64,000 nt of DNA from Myxosarcina sp. GA_180221_E-2-1-MAG-40_15 (GCA_020692205.1 JAIMKV010000010.1:22487-86486); one strand, 5' to 3'. Shown: positions 29,393-38,472, numbered from the stretch's first letter. Notes: generated by a model from the sequence alone, not told the origin. Translations and numbers: made by a program.

Positions 29393-29445
29393 AAGAAAAA
29401 CGGTTCGTCTTTAACTTTCTTTAAGCTTACCGTTTTTCTTTTTAC
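29393..29445 (+). terminator. Terminator-like hairpin after the nucleotidase-like gene
   Basis: AAGAAAAACGGT (29393-29404) is an exact reverse complement of ACCGTTTTTCTT (29429-29440), around a 24-nt loop that could itself fold. A further T-run follows. It lies 27 bp after the stop codon. Confidence 0.6.
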
Positions 29446-29618
29446 AAACAGTCTCTGATAACATTATTGATTAATATTATAGTTTTTTAGTTCTTGCTTT
29501 GAAGAAGTACGCCAAATTTTGTCCGTGAACACTGCTGATCTTAAATCTATTTATCAAATAACAGAATCGCCTAGTAGTGTTAGATTCATCATCTAGGCGA
29601 TCGCAAATTCAATCCATG

Positions 29619-31214
29619 TTAGTCATTGATCGATAGCTGTTCTACTTCAGTCGTAATCTTCTGAATTTCTGCCTTGATTGTGGCAACATCCTTACTTATC
29701 GATTCGGCGGTAGCTATTTTACTAGCCAATTCTTCTTGTTTGGGTCGAATTACATCAGCAAACTGTTGGAGACACTTGTTTAGCTCTACTGTCAACGCAT
29801 CTTTTAGAGTCTTAGTATAATTTTGCTCTAAGTTACGATAAGTTTGTTCAAGTTCTGCTTTAACTTTTCTCCGTCTTCTGGGTAGGGCATCAAAGCTCAT
29901 TAAGCCAAAAAGACCAGCAATGAAAAACGCAGTGGCATCTGCCGAAACTGTACTAAATAGTAACTGTCCTCCAAACCCCGTTGCAGCAGCAGTAATGCCC
30001 AATTTTAAAAAGCTATCTAATCCTTCTTCGGCAGCAGACTTGATTTTGACGGCAAACTCGTCACTTTTTAGTCGCTCAGTATCGATTGGGGGAAGTGCCA
30101 AACTTTCCTCGGATACAGTGATTGCCGTAGAGAGATCTTCTTTTGCTTCTCTGACAATACGCTCTCGATACTTGAGAAAAGTGGAAATGGCTTCTTGAAA
30201 TATTTCTTGCAGATTTTTATCTAACTGAATATCTTTGATCGTTTTAGCCAATTTTGCTTCTAAGTAGTCTTCTTCTTTGGTAATTTTCCGTTTAAGAACA
30301 GTTAGAAACCCAGTGTTGTTATCAATTAAATCATTTGTTTCTTGAATTAAATTAGTAAACAAGTCCTCAATATTGTCGCGAAAAATGCCAAACAAAAGAT
30401 TATATTCTTCTAGTCTTTCCTCAATGCGGCGGGACGTGCGGTCAAAAATAGTTTGATCAGACTTTAATTTAGCTTTGATCGACTCATTTTGCTTTTCTAA
30501 TTGTTCCAAGTAAACTAGCAAAGAGTTTTGTGGTCCTCGTAGCTTAAGTTTAACTTTTTCTCCTTCTGCTAAAAATGCCAGTAAAAAGCTCTTTAATTCA
30601 TCAATCCCCTCACCTGTTTTGGCGGATATTGCAAAGACGGGAGGCATTTGGGCTAAGATTTCCTTTAGCCCTTCGCTGACATATTCACGAATTTGCTTGG
30701 CCTCATTTTCTTCAACCAGATCGACTTTGTTAATCGCAACGATAATTTTGCGCGCCCAGGTGCGATCAACTAGAGTTAAGAAATCTTGCTCTGATTTGCT
30801 TAGAGGTCGCTCTACAGAAGTGACAAACAAAATAATATCTGCTTGCTGTAGATAGTTTTCGGTTAACTCTTGATGTTGCTCAATAATTGAGTTGGTTCCA
30901 GGACTGTCGATAAATGCCAGACCACCAAAACCTTCTGGGTTATAAGAACTGATTTCTTGAGTTGTCGGCAAAAATCCTACTGTGGCAATTTCTTGATTGT
31001 TAAGCTGATTGAGTAAACTAGATTTACCGGCATTAAACTCACCACAGATAAAAATCGAGAAGGGGTTAGCTAGCTGTTGCTTAAGTACTTCTGTATCAGG
31101 GTTGAAGTCTGGAAAAAGTAGCTTTGCCTCCACAAAAAGACCTTCAACTTGTTGAATAGTTTCTAAGCTGCGATCAAAAAGCTGTTGCTGTTCTCCTGAA
31201 AGAGTCAGAGGCAT
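29619..31214 (-). CDS. Bacterial dynamin-like GTPase
   Basis: The 531-residue protein has the dynamin-type GTPase signature: FICGEFNAGKSSLLNQL (P-loop at about residues 57-66), LPTTQE (switch I Thr), FIDSPGTNS (switch II) and VAINKVDLVEEN. Long helices follow (about residues 230-390), then a hydrophobic hairpin near residues 400-440 (FLKLGITAAATGFGGQLLF, ATAFFIAGLFGLMSF) flanked by the basic RRRRKVK. A final coiled coil ends the protein. This is the layout of BDLPs, which bend or fuse membranes. It is convergent with the nucleotidase-like gene and divergent from hyuA. Confidence 0.85.
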   Translation of the reverse strand: MPLTLSGEQQQLFDRSLETIQQVEGLFVEAKLLFPDFNPDTEVLKQQLANPFSIFICGEFNAGKSSLLNQLNNQEIATVGFLPTTQEISSYNPEGFGGLAFIDSPGTNSIIEQHQELTENYLQQADIILFVTSVERPLSKSEQDFLTLVDRTWARKIIVAINKVDLVEENEAKQIREYVSEGLKEILAQMPPVFAISAKTGEGIDELKSFLLAFLAEGEKVKLKLRGPQNSLLVYLEQLEKQNESIKAKLKSDQTIFDRTSRRIEERLEEYNLLFGIFRDNIEDLFTNLIQETNDLIDNNTGFLTVLKRKITKEEDYLEAKLAKTIKDIQLDKNLQEIFQEAISTFLKYRERIVREAKEDLSTAITVSEESLALPPIDTERLKSDEFAVKIKSAAEEGLDSFLKLGITAAATGFGGQLLFSTVSADATAFFIAGLFGLMSFDALPRRRRKVKAELEQTYRNLEQNYTKTLKDALTVELNKCLQQFADVIRPKQEELASKIATAESISKDVATIKAEIQKITTEVEQLSIND

Positions 31215-31351
31215 ATATTCTCTTCCTTAATCTCAAATTATATATTATATGTTTATCTAAATTAATAGCAGTTTTTAGGCTTAGCGTCTTCAGACTTTAA
31301 GATTAACTAAGATTATTTAGATTAAGACAAGATTAAAAAAAATATTTGGCG

Positions 31352-33412
31352 ATGGTTTCTTCCTTACGTTGGCAATTTTGGATTGATCGCGGCGGCACAT
31401 TTACCGATGTTATTGCCCAAACACCTACAGGCAAAATTATTGTCCATAAATTACTATCAGAAAATCCCGAACACTACGATGATGCTCCACTTCAGGGAAT
31501 CAAAGATATTATGGGTATCGACCAAAAACGACCCATTCCTGCCCAAGAGATCGAAATAATTAAAATGGGGACAACGGTAGCTACCAATGCCCTGCTAGAA
31601 AGAAAAGGCGATCGCGTTGTTCTAGCGATCACCAAAGGATTTAAAGATGCCCTACGAATTGGTTATCAAAATCGTCCCGATATTTTTGCTTTAGAAATAA
31701 TTCTGCCTGAAATGCTTTACGAACAGGTAGTAGAAGTTACAGAACGCTATGATGCCCAAGGAAACGAACTAATTCAGGTAAATAAATCACAAACTAGGCA
31801 AGATCTACAGGCTGCTTACGATTCAGGAATCCGCAGTTGTGCCATCGTGCTGATGCACAGTTATTGCTACCCGCAACACGAACTACAGGTAGGAGAGATT
31901 GCCCGCGAAATTGGTTTTACCCAGATATCTATTTCCCATCAGGTAAGTCCGTTAATTAAATTTATCAGTCGCGGCGATACCACCGTAGTCGATGCTTATC
32001 TTTCGCCGATTTTACGTCGCTATGTCCAACAGTTTGCGGAAAATCTCTTTGAGCGTCAACAGAGTGGGGCAACATCAACCAAACTGATGTTTATGCAGTC
32101 TAATGGCGGACTTGTAGATGCAGACTTGTTTAAAGGTAAAGATAGCATTCTCTCTGGTCCTGCGGGAGGCATTGTTGGGGCGGTAAAAACCTCGGCTATG
32201 GCAGGCTTTGAGCGGATTATCGGCTTTGATATGGGAGGTACGTCTACTGATGTGAGTCACTACGCTGGGGAGTATGAACGCAGTTTAGAAACTGAGGTAG
32301 CAGGAGTTAGATTGCGATCGCCGATGATGTCGATTCATACCGTAGCTGCGGGAGGAGGCTCAATTTTGCACTTTGACGGCAGCCGATATCGCGTTGGGCC
32401 AGATTCGGCGGGGGCAAACCCTGGTGCTGCTGCTTATGGTAGAGGTGGTGATTTAACTGTCACGGACTGTAATGTGATGCTTGGTAAACTTCAGCCTGAG
32501 TTTTTTCCTAAAGTTTTTGGCGTTAATGCAGATGCCCCTTTGGATCGAACCATCGTTGAGCAAAAATTTCAAACTTTAGCTAACCAAATTCAAGACGGCA
32601 GAACCAGAGAACAGATCGCCTCGGGTTTTTTAGCGATCGCCGTAGATAATATGGCAAATGCAATTAAAAAAATATCTTTACAAAAAGGCTATGACGTTAG
32701 TACCTATACCCTCTGCTGTTTTGGTGGTGCTGGCGGACAACACGCTTGTCTAATTGCTGATGTGCTGGGTATTAAGCAAATTTTTATTCATCCCTATGCG
32801 GGGGTTTTATCGGCTTATGGCATCGGTTTAGCCGATCAAAGAATTATCAAAGAAAAGTCCCTTGAAGTCCTATTGCAGCCAGAAAGGTTAATTAGTTTAG
32901 GCTCGGCTTTTGAGGAATTAGCTACTATGGCTCAAGCAGAATTAGCGCAGCAGCAAGAAGATCATCGAGACACAACTATCCTAAAGAAAGTTCATCTCAA
33001 ATACATCGGTACAGACTCTAGTTTAATTGTCGATTTTGCCAGCCTCGAAGCAATGCGATCGCAGTTTGAACAAGAATATCAACAACGCTATGGCTTTATC
33101 GTGACCGATCAAGACTTAGTCGTGGAGACTATTTCGGTAGAGTTGATTTGTCCTACCTATACTCCTAAATCAGTCACTATTACTAGAGAAAATAGTAATT
33201 CACCGCTTGCCGTCAGTACTGTCAAAATATATGCTGCTAATGCTTGGCACGACACGAGCGTATATCAACGAGAAACTCTACAGCCAGGAGATGTAGTAGA
33301 TTCTCCCGCAATAATTACCGAACCCACTGGAACAAATATTATTGAACCAGGTTGGCAAGGCAGAATTAGCGATCGCCTCGATTTAATTTTGGAGAAAATT
33401 CAGGTATCTTGA
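31352..33412 (+). CDS. hyuA: Hydantoinase/oxoprolinase subunit A (HyuA-like ATPase)
   Basis: The protein has 686 residues from ATG 31352; a TTG two codons upstream is weaker. The N-terminal Hydant_A_N domain starts FWIDRGGTFTDVIAQTPTG. The ASKHA ATPase core contains MFMQSNGGLVDA, LSGPAGGIVGAV and GFDMGGTSTDVSHY. The C-terminal SH3-like domain is around GDVVDSPAIITEPTGTN. In 5-oxoprolinases this half binds ATP and is fused to, or partnered with, HyuB. No HyuB follows; the stop is clear and the next gene is an ABC permease. The protein therefore needs a subunit encoded elsewhere, or acts differently. Confidence 0.87.
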   Translation: MVSSLRWQFWIDRGGTFTDVIAQTPTGKIIVHKLLSENPEHYDDAPLQGIKDIMGIDQKRPIPAQEIEIIKMGTTVATNALLERKGDRVVLAITKGFKDALRIGYQNRPDIFALEIILPEMLYEQVVEVTERYDAQGNELIQVNKSQTRQDLQAAYDSGIRSCAIVLMHSYCYPQHELQVGEIAREIGFTQISISHQVSPLIKFISRGDTTVVDAYLSPILRRYVQQFAENLFERQQSGATSTKLMFMQSNGGLVDADLFKGKDSILSGPAGGIVGAVKTSAMAGFERIIGFDMGGTSTDVSHYAGEYERSLETEVAGVRLRSPMMSIHTVAAGGGSILHFDGSRYRVGPDSAGANPGAAAYGRGGDLTVTDCNVMLGKLQPEFFPKVFGVNADAPLDRTIVEQKFQTLANQIQDGRTREQIASGFLAIAVDNMANAIKKISLQKGYDVSTYTLCCFGGAGGQHACLIADVLGIKQIFIHPYAGVLSAYGIGLADQRIIKEKSLEVLLQPERLISLGSAFEELATMAQAELAQQQEDHRDTTILKKVHLKYIGTDSSLIVDFASLEAMRSQFEQEYQQRYGFIVTDQDLVVETISVELICPTYTPKSVTITRENSNSPLAVSTVKIYAANAWHDTSVYQRETLQPGDVVDSPAIITEPTGTNIIEPGWQGRISDRLDLILEKIQVS

Positions 33413-33551
33413 GCAAATTGCGCCCCAATACTGTTGCTTTTCCCAAGCGATCGCCAAAAGCTACAGATCAATAATTAATTCCCCTAAAATTACCATCATC
33501 TTTAGCTATAATGCCGAACAGATTAAATCAGTTGCCCGATCATCATGAGTT

Positions 33552-34418
33552 ATGACTACCAGTCTTAAGTTACCGCGTCGATTTCAGCCTACCTTGTCTC
33601 AAAGCCTCACTATTATTGGCTTAATCATCACGATTAGTTTTGTGGCGATCGCTATACTTGCCCCCACTCTCCAAAATATCGGCTGGCTGCAAGATCCCAA
33701 CGAAGCTTTAGCTAATCCGATCCATGAAGCACCAGGGGCAGATTATTGGTTTGGCACAACTCGCCAAGGATACGATGTTTTTTCCCGTACTCTGTTTGGC
33801 ACCCAAGCTGCTTTAAAAGTAGTAGTCTTAGCAACCACTATTAGTTTAATTTTAGGAGTTCCTTTAGGTTTAATTAGTGGTTATTTAGGAGGCAAAATTG
33901 ACAAAGTTTTGCTTTTCTTTATGGATACAATCTATACCTTGCCTGGATTATTATTGTCTGTGACTTTAGCTTTTGTAGTCGGTCAGGGAGTTCTCAATGC
34001 AGCTTTAGCTTTAAGTATTGCTTATGTTCCGCAGTACTATCGCATAGTTCGCAACCATACCACCAGCGTCAAGACAGAATTATTTATTGAAGCAGCCCAG
34101 GCGATGGGCGCACCTACCAGTAGAATATTGTCCCGCTATTTATTTTTCAACGTCATTCAAAGTGTTCCTGTCTTATTTACTCTAAATGCCGCCGATGCAA
34201 TTTTGATTCTTGGTGGTTTAGGTTTTCTGGGGTTAGGATTACCGCCCGAAGTACCAGAATGGGGTCACGATCTGCGTTTAGCTTTAGATGCTTTGCCTAT
34301 AGGGATTTGGTGGTCAGCCACTTTTCCTGGTTTGGCAATGACTATCTTAGTTACAGGCTTATCTTTGGTAGGGGAAGGGTTGGGAGATATGTTGAATCCT
34401 AGCAGAAATAGCCAGTAG
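33552..34418 (+). CDS. ABC transporter permease (DppC/OppC type)
   Basis: The 288-residue inner-membrane protein has six predicted helices. The first is near residues 17-38 with the typical OppC_N region, followed by WFGTTRQGYDVFSRTLFGTQAALKV. The BPD_transp_1 domain contains the EAA-type loop FIEAAQAMGAPTSRILSRYLF, which docks the ATPase, and a C-terminal GLSLVGEGLGDMLNP. It would form half of a peptide/nickel/oligosaccharide importer channel. The partner DppB, the ATPases and the binding protein are not in the window; cyanobacteria often scatter these genes. Confidence 0.88.
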   Translation: MTTSLKLPRRFQPTLSQSLTIIGLIITISFVAIAILAPTLQNIGWLQDPNEALANPIHEAPGADYWFGTTRQGYDVFSRTLFGTQAALKVVVLATTISLILGVPLGLISGYLGGKIDKVLLFFMDTIYTLPGLLLSVTLAFVVGQGVLNAALALSIAYVPQYYRIVRNHTTSVKTELFIEAAQAMGAPTSRILSRYLFFNVIQSVPVLFTLNAADAILILGGLGFLGLGLPPEVPEWGHDLRLALDALPIGIWWSATFPGLAMTILVTGLSLVGEGLGDMLNPSRNSQ

Positions 34419-34605
34419 TCTAAAAAAAGAGCTTGTTAAGAAAACTCAAATAACTTGACGAATATTGTTTATCTGTCATTTTTCTGTCATTTTTAGTTTT
34501 TAGGCTGAATATCGAAAAATCATTGATTTAGAATCAAATATTTGTATTGAAGTTGTTAAAAATTTCTTGTCTCCAAAGACCTGAGCTAATTATTGAACCA
34601 TAAAC

Positions 34606-35823
34606 ATGAAGTTGATCAAGATCTTTCACAGCAAAACGCTACTTATAACGACAATTTTGGTCGGGCTTGCCTCCTGCACCTTTACTCCTGCCGAACAAGC
34701 AACTTTCAATGCTCAAGAGACGACAGCACAACAACCAACCAGTCAAAGCGATCGCCAATGCACTCTAGTTGAAGAGGGGTTTGGTAATCCAGGAACAGTA
34801 AACATACAGGTGGAAGAAGTGGCAAGTGGATTAGAAGTACCTTGGGGAATTGCTTTTTTACCTGATGGGGAGATGCTGGTAACCGAAAGAGCGGGACGAA
34901 TCAGGTTAGTGCAAGACGACGAACTGTATCCCTCGCCAATAGCTACTATTAACGTTACAGATAGTGGTGAAGGCGGATTGCTTGGTATTGCAGCTCATCC
35001 AGATTTTACTAATAATCGGCTTTTTTATGTCTATTACACGGTTGATGACAATGGTTCGCCAGTCAACCGCGTCGAGGGATGGCAACTATCCCAAGATGGA
35101 CTCAGTGCCTCTCCAGAGGGAATAATAATTGACGATATTCCCGTGGCACTATATCACAATGGCGGCCGTCTACGCTTTGGTCCCGATGGAATGCTTTATG
35201 TTGGTACAGGTGATGCGACAACTCCCGAAACTTCCCAGAATATTGAAAGTCTAGCGGGAAAAATCTTGCGGGTGACACCAGATGGACAAGTTCCCCAAGA
35301 TAATCCTTTTCCAGATAATCCAGTATTTATTAGCGGCATTCGTAATACTCAAGGATTTGATTGGCTAGATAATTCAACCTTAGTCGTTACTGATCATGGA
35401 CCTAGCGGTGAATTGGGCAGAACGGGCGAAGATAAAGTTCTGGTTGCCACAGCAGGGGATAACTTGGGTTGGCCCGCAACTCAAAACTGTCAGCCAGGGG
35501 AAGATTCAGTTACCCCTTCTCTAGTTTGGCGTGATGCAGTACCGCCAGGAGGTGCAGCTATTTACACTGGGGATGCTATTCCTGAGTGGCAGGGTAGTTT
35601 GATTATTGCTACTCTCGGTTCTCAACATTTACATCGTGTTGTTTTCGATCCTGAGTCCGTTGGTTCAGTTCAGACACACGAAGTATACTTGCAGGATGAA
35701 TTAGGCAGACTGAGAGAAGCGATCGCTAGTCCCGATGGGGAACTATATATTACCACTAGTAACTGCGATGGTCGAGGAAGTTGCCCGCCAGAGCAAGATA
35801 AGATTCTGCGAATAGTTCGCTAA
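34606..35823 (+). CDS. PQQ-dependent sugar dehydrogenase-like lipoprotein
   Basis: The protein has 405 residues. The signal peptide ends in a lipobox (VGLASC, Cys at about residue 24), so the mature protein is predicted to be membrane-tethered outside the cytoplasm. The soluble glucose/sorbosone dehydrogenase beta-propeller (PF07995) follows: LEVPWGIAFLPDGEMLVTERAGRIRLV, GGLLGIAAHPDF, HNGGRLRFGPDGMLYVGTGD, SGIRNTQGFDW and DHGPSGE. Such enzymes oxidise aldose sugars with PQQ. Whether this organism makes PQQ is unknown; many cyanobacterial members have no proven substrate. Confidence 0.87.
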   Translation: MKLIKIFHSKTLLITTILVGLASCTFTPAEQATFNAQETTAQQPTSQSDRQCTLVEEGFGNPGTVNIQVEEVASGLEVPWGIAFLPDGEMLVTERAGRIRLVQDDELYPSPIATINVTDSGEGGLLGIAAHPDFTNNRLFYVYYTVDDNGSPVNRVEGWQLSQDGLSASPEGIIIDDIPVALYHNGGRLRFGPDGMLYVGTGDATTPETSQNIESLAGKILRVTPDGQVPQDNPFPDNPVFISGIRNTQGFDWLDNSTLVVTDHGPSGELGRTGEDKVLVATAGDNLGWPATQNCQPGEDSVTPSLVWRDAVPPGGAAIYTGDAIPEWQGSLIIATLGSQHLHRVVFDPESVGSVQTHEVYLQDELGRLREAIASPDGELYITTSNCDGRGSCPPEQDKILRIVR

Positions 35824-35875
35824 TCAAGGTTGGGTAATTTTTAGAGCAAGATCTTATAGACAATACTGATGTATT

Positions 35876-36481
35876 TTAAAATCTAAATAATGGGATTTCT
35901 ATATCTTCGATCAACCCAGTTTTTGGGTTAATCATCCAACCATGAATTTGCGGTGCATTGTTTTTTTGCAGACACTTACGAATAATTGATGTTTGATAGA
36001 GGTTTTTGATTTGAACCATAACATTCAATTCCGCCAGGCGGTTAATCCTTGCTGCTTTCGTTGATAAACAATCTATTTCGTCTTTTTTTTGCCAATATAG
36101 CTCTCGAATGGGATTAACCCAGTTATCAACTAAGCCACTTGTGTGTCCTTCTAAAGCAGCTTTGATACCTCTACAGCCATAATGCCCACAGACAATAATA
36201 TGCTGCACTTTCAGATGGTCAACTGCATAGTCTAAAACCGATAAAAAGTTGAAATCAGTCAAAGATACTTGATTGGCAATATTGCGATGAACAAAAATTT
36301 CTCCAGGTTTGGTTTGAGTTAATCTGGTTAACGACATACAATTATCAGAACAACCAATGTACAAATAAGATGGTTTTGCTTCCGTATCTAATTCGTTAAA
36401 ATATTCTGGTTTAAAGGCAAGTTTTTGAGCAACCCAGGAGCGGTTATTTTTTAGCAATGCTTCGATGGTGTGGTGAATCAT
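35876..36481 (-). CDS. Beta-class carbonic anhydrase, altered active site
   Basis: The 201-residue protein aligns along its length with bacterial Can: FVHRNIANQVSLTDFNFLSVLDYAVDHLKVQHIIVCGHYGCRG, then ELNVMVQIKNLYQT and IHGWMINPKTGLI. Zinc ligands Cys44, His100 and Cys103 are present. The conserved Cys-Ser-Asp-Ser-Arg motif reads CSDNC, so the Arg of the catalytic Asp-Arg dyad is replaced by Cys48. It may be weakly active, redox-sensitive or inactive. It lies at the 3' end of the minus-strand redox cluster, 39 bp from the small membrane protein gene. Confidence 0.85.
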   Translation of the reverse strand: MIHHTIEALLKNNRSWVAQKLAFKPEYFNELDTEAKPSYLYIGCSDNCMSLTRLTQTKPGEIFVHRNIANQVSLTDFNFLSVLDYAVDHLKVQHIIVCGHYGCRGIKAALEGHTSGLVDNWVNPIRELYWQKKDEIDCLSTKAARINRLAELNVMVQIKNLYQTSIIRKCLQKNNAPQIHGWMINPKTGLIEDIEIPLFRF

Positions 36482-36520
36482 TTACTTACTGTCGTTGCTT
36501 CAAATTCAATTTTGACAACA

Positions 36521-36814
36521 TCAAACTCTTGAGCCACCTCTAGAAGTACGTCGTGTCTTCCACCACATGGAAATACCTGTCACGGTTAAAAATAATAAGC
36601 CAATGCCATTGAGAAAAGGAAAACTCTTTTGGAAATCGATATAGCCAAAATCTCCTTTATGCCAGTGAATTGCCCAACTAACTTGATCAGCAAAACCGCC
36701 TAATTCTCCAATTTGATAAATAACTCCCGTAATTAAAGTTAGTAAGATCGGCAAAATCATAATTGGGGCAAGCCAGCGATGCCATTGGCGTATTTTGGCA
36801 GCTTTAAGTTTCAT
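36521..36814 (-). CDS. Small PepSY-associated-type membrane protein
   Basis: The 97-residue protein has two hydrophobic helices (about residues 15-33 and 66-83) joined by a loop containing SWAIHWHKGDFGYIDF. The start RQWHRWLAPIMILPILLTLITGVIYQ is the signature of PepSY_TM-type proteins, whose His residues can ligate haem or assist electron transfer. It ends with a basic WWKTRRTSRGGSR tail. It lies between a beta-carbonic anhydrase gene and a Rieske/lipoprotein pair and may belong to a short redox operon. Confidence 0.7.
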   Translation of the reverse strand: MKLKAAKIRQWHRWLAPIMILPILLTLITGVIYQIGELGGFADQVSWAIHWHKGDFGYIDFQKSFPFLNGIGLLFLTVTGISMWWKTRRTSRGGSRV

Positions 36815-36876
36815 AATTTATATCGGTTGTAGATTTTAAATTCATTTAAAAGGCTCGTTAGAAAAAATAGAATCGG

Positions 36877-37056
36877 CTAATCATCATCACCGCCTTCACC
36901 ACCTTCTCCGCCTTCATCTTGCGCAGGAGTGGGTTGCTCTATTGCATCGCCTTCACCACCTTCACTACCAAGCTCGCAGCCTGCTAGGGAAGACATCATA
37001 CCTACTGAAAGAAATAAAGCTAATGCCTTTGAGGTTGTTTTTTGATAATTGTTCAT
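36877..37056 (-). CDS. 59-residue acidic Gly/Glu-rich lipoprotein
   Basis: This small gene runs from ATG 37056 to a TAG at 36877. It encodes a basic N terminus (MNNYQKTTSK), a hydrophobic core (ALALFLSVGMM) and a lipobox SSLAGC (Cys27). The remaining 32 residues carry repeated GGEG units and end in three Asp. It is therefore predicted to be exported and lipidated, leaving a short highly acidic tail. It starts 20 bp after the Rieske stop codon, and the PepSY-type gene follows after 62 bp. The function is unknown; the tail could bind cations or a basic partner. Confidence 0.75.
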   Translation of the reverse strand: MNNYQKTTSKALALFLSVGMMSSLAGCELGSEGGEGDAIEQPTPAQDEGGEGGEGGDDD

Positions 37057-37076
37057 GGTAGTTTAATTGATTGTTT

Positions 37077-37523
37077 CTAAGTAGTTTTAACTAAAATCGA
37101 GTCTCCTTCCAACTTGACTTCATAGCTGGTCAGGGGTTCTGTAGCTGGACCTTGTAATACCTTGCCATCACTACTAAATTCCGAATCATGACAAGGACAG
37201 AGAAATTTTTGTTGGTCTAATTCCCAAGTTACAGCACAGCCTGCGTGGGGACAAGTAGGATTGACGGCGATTATTTTTTCAGCGTTGGCTGGATCTTTAA
37301 TGACCAATGCTTTTCCATTGGCTAATTCTTCATTAAGAATTTGTCCTGTTTCCTCCAGTTGACTAACGTTACCGACTTCTTCAAAACTATTCCCAGAAGC
37401 AGCATCAGCAGAATCAGCCGTAGCATTGTCATTGGTTTGAGCATCACAAGCAGTTAAAGCTGCTGGTAGAATACTCATTCCTACTCCTACACCCACAAAA
37501 GTACTAAATTCTCGGCGTTTCAT
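37077..37523 (-). CDS. Rieske [2Fe-2S] lipoprotein (PetC-like)
   Basis: The protein has 148 residues. The N terminus MKRREFSTFVGVGVGMS resembles a Tat signal and continues to a lipobox-like AALTAC near residue 25, followed by a spacer. The Rieske domain has CPHAGCAVTW and CPCHDSEFSSDGKVLQGPATEPL, with the C-x-H and C-x2-H ligands plus the disulfide cysteines typical of bc1/b6f proteins. It is smaller than PetC1 and recalls the minor PetC3-type proteins of cyanobacteria. Nearby genes for a lipoprotein and a His-containing membrane protein suggest a peripheral redox complex. Confidence 0.85.
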   Translation of the reverse strand: MKRREFSTFVGVGVGMSILPAALTACDAQTNDNATADSADAASGNSFEEVGNVSQLEETGQILNEELANGKALVIKDPANAEKIIAVNPTCPHAGCAVTWELDQQKFLCPCHDSEFSSDGKVLQGPATEPLTSYEVKLEGDSILVKTT

Positions 37524-37655
37524 GTAATTAGACCTCTTAATAAACAGTAATTGATTAGATTAATTGGGTAATCATGCCGTTAGGTTAAGCCAGAGTAATT
37601 TTTTAATAATAACAACACATTACTTTGGCTTGAGTAACAGAATATTAGACACCTT

Positions 37656-38390
37656 TTAGATTGTCTGTTCTAGACTTTCTCCATTGGGATTTGACGGGCA
37701 AACGTCGGCTTCGGGTTGGCGATCAAATGTTTCCCCAGATATCGTGCAAACATAATAACTACGGCTAGCTTCTTTCCTACTATCTAGGTTGGCTTTGGCT
37801 TGCGCAAAAAGATCGGCATGCTGAGTTTCTGCTGCTAAAGCATATTCAAAAGTTTGTAAAGCTGCTGAATTGTTGTCAGCTTTGGCTTGTTCGATAAATT
37901 CAGGATACATTGAGTCGCGTTCGTAGGACTCTCCTTTAATTGCACTGCTCAAATTTCCTCCCATTGCTTTATCTATGTTATCGGCAGTAGAATTCACTTG
38001 AGGAGTAGTAATATTGTTTTCAGGAGTTGCTCCCATGGCTTTGATTACCAGAGCATGATTATCTCGGTGAATTTCCTCAGCGCGAGCTACAGTTTTAAAA
38101 AGATTCGCAATATCTTGATAGCCTTCTTTTGTAGCTTGATCAGCAAAGGCTAGATACATTACGTGAGCGTTAGATTCTCCGTTATAGGCTTTCTGGAGGT
38201 TTTCTAAAGTTTGAGAATTTTGTTTAGCTGAAACTAAAGTGGATTGGGCAGGTTTTGAAGGTTCAACTTTAGCTTCTGGAGGTTGAGCTTGGCTGCAACC
38301 TATAAGAGTAACAGCCAGTAAACCTGCAATAATCGACGACAACTTTGCAGTTTTTTTGAGGGTTAAACCAAGGCTTGAATAGCGATTCAT
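37656..38390 (-). CDS. Exported rubrerythrin-like lipoprotein
   Basis: The 244-residue protein begins with a signal peptide and lipobox (VTLIGC, Cys32). The ferritin-like diiron domain (about residues 58-200) keeps the ligands: NGESNAH, RAEEIHRDNH, KGESYERDSM and ALAAETQHADLF. The C terminus corresponds to the rubredoxin domain (YYVCTISGETFDRQPEADVCPSNPNG), but each C-x2-C pair retains only its first cysteine, so no rubredoxin iron site can form. Rubrerythrins reduce peroxide; this one would act outside the cytoplasm with another electron donor, perhaps the downstream Rieske protein. A repeated promoter element lies about 85-115 bp upstream. Confidence 0.85.
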   Translation of the reverse strand: MNRYSSLGLTLKKTAKLSSIIAGLLAVTLIGCSQAQPPEAKVEPSKPAQSTLVSAKQNSQTLENLQKAYNGESNAHVMYLAFADQATKEGYQDIANLFKTVARAEEIHRDNHALVIKAMGATPENNITTPQVNSTADNIDKAMGGNLSSAIKGESYERDSMYPEFIEQAKADNNSAALQTFEYALAAETQHADLFAQAKANLDSRKEASRSYYVCTISGETFDRQPEADVCPSNPNGESLEQTI

Positions 38391-38472
38391 GTTAGTAATT
38401 CCTCAGATTGAATTTTGGTAACTACAAGCTATTAGCAAGTTAAATTGATTCTGCGTTTTAGCTATGTCGATA

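Noticed and set aside
37587..37631. Imperfect 13-bp hairpin between the rubrerythrin and Rieske genes
   Set aside because: One mismatch, a 19-nt loop and no downstream T-run on the minus strand; not strong enough to call a terminator.
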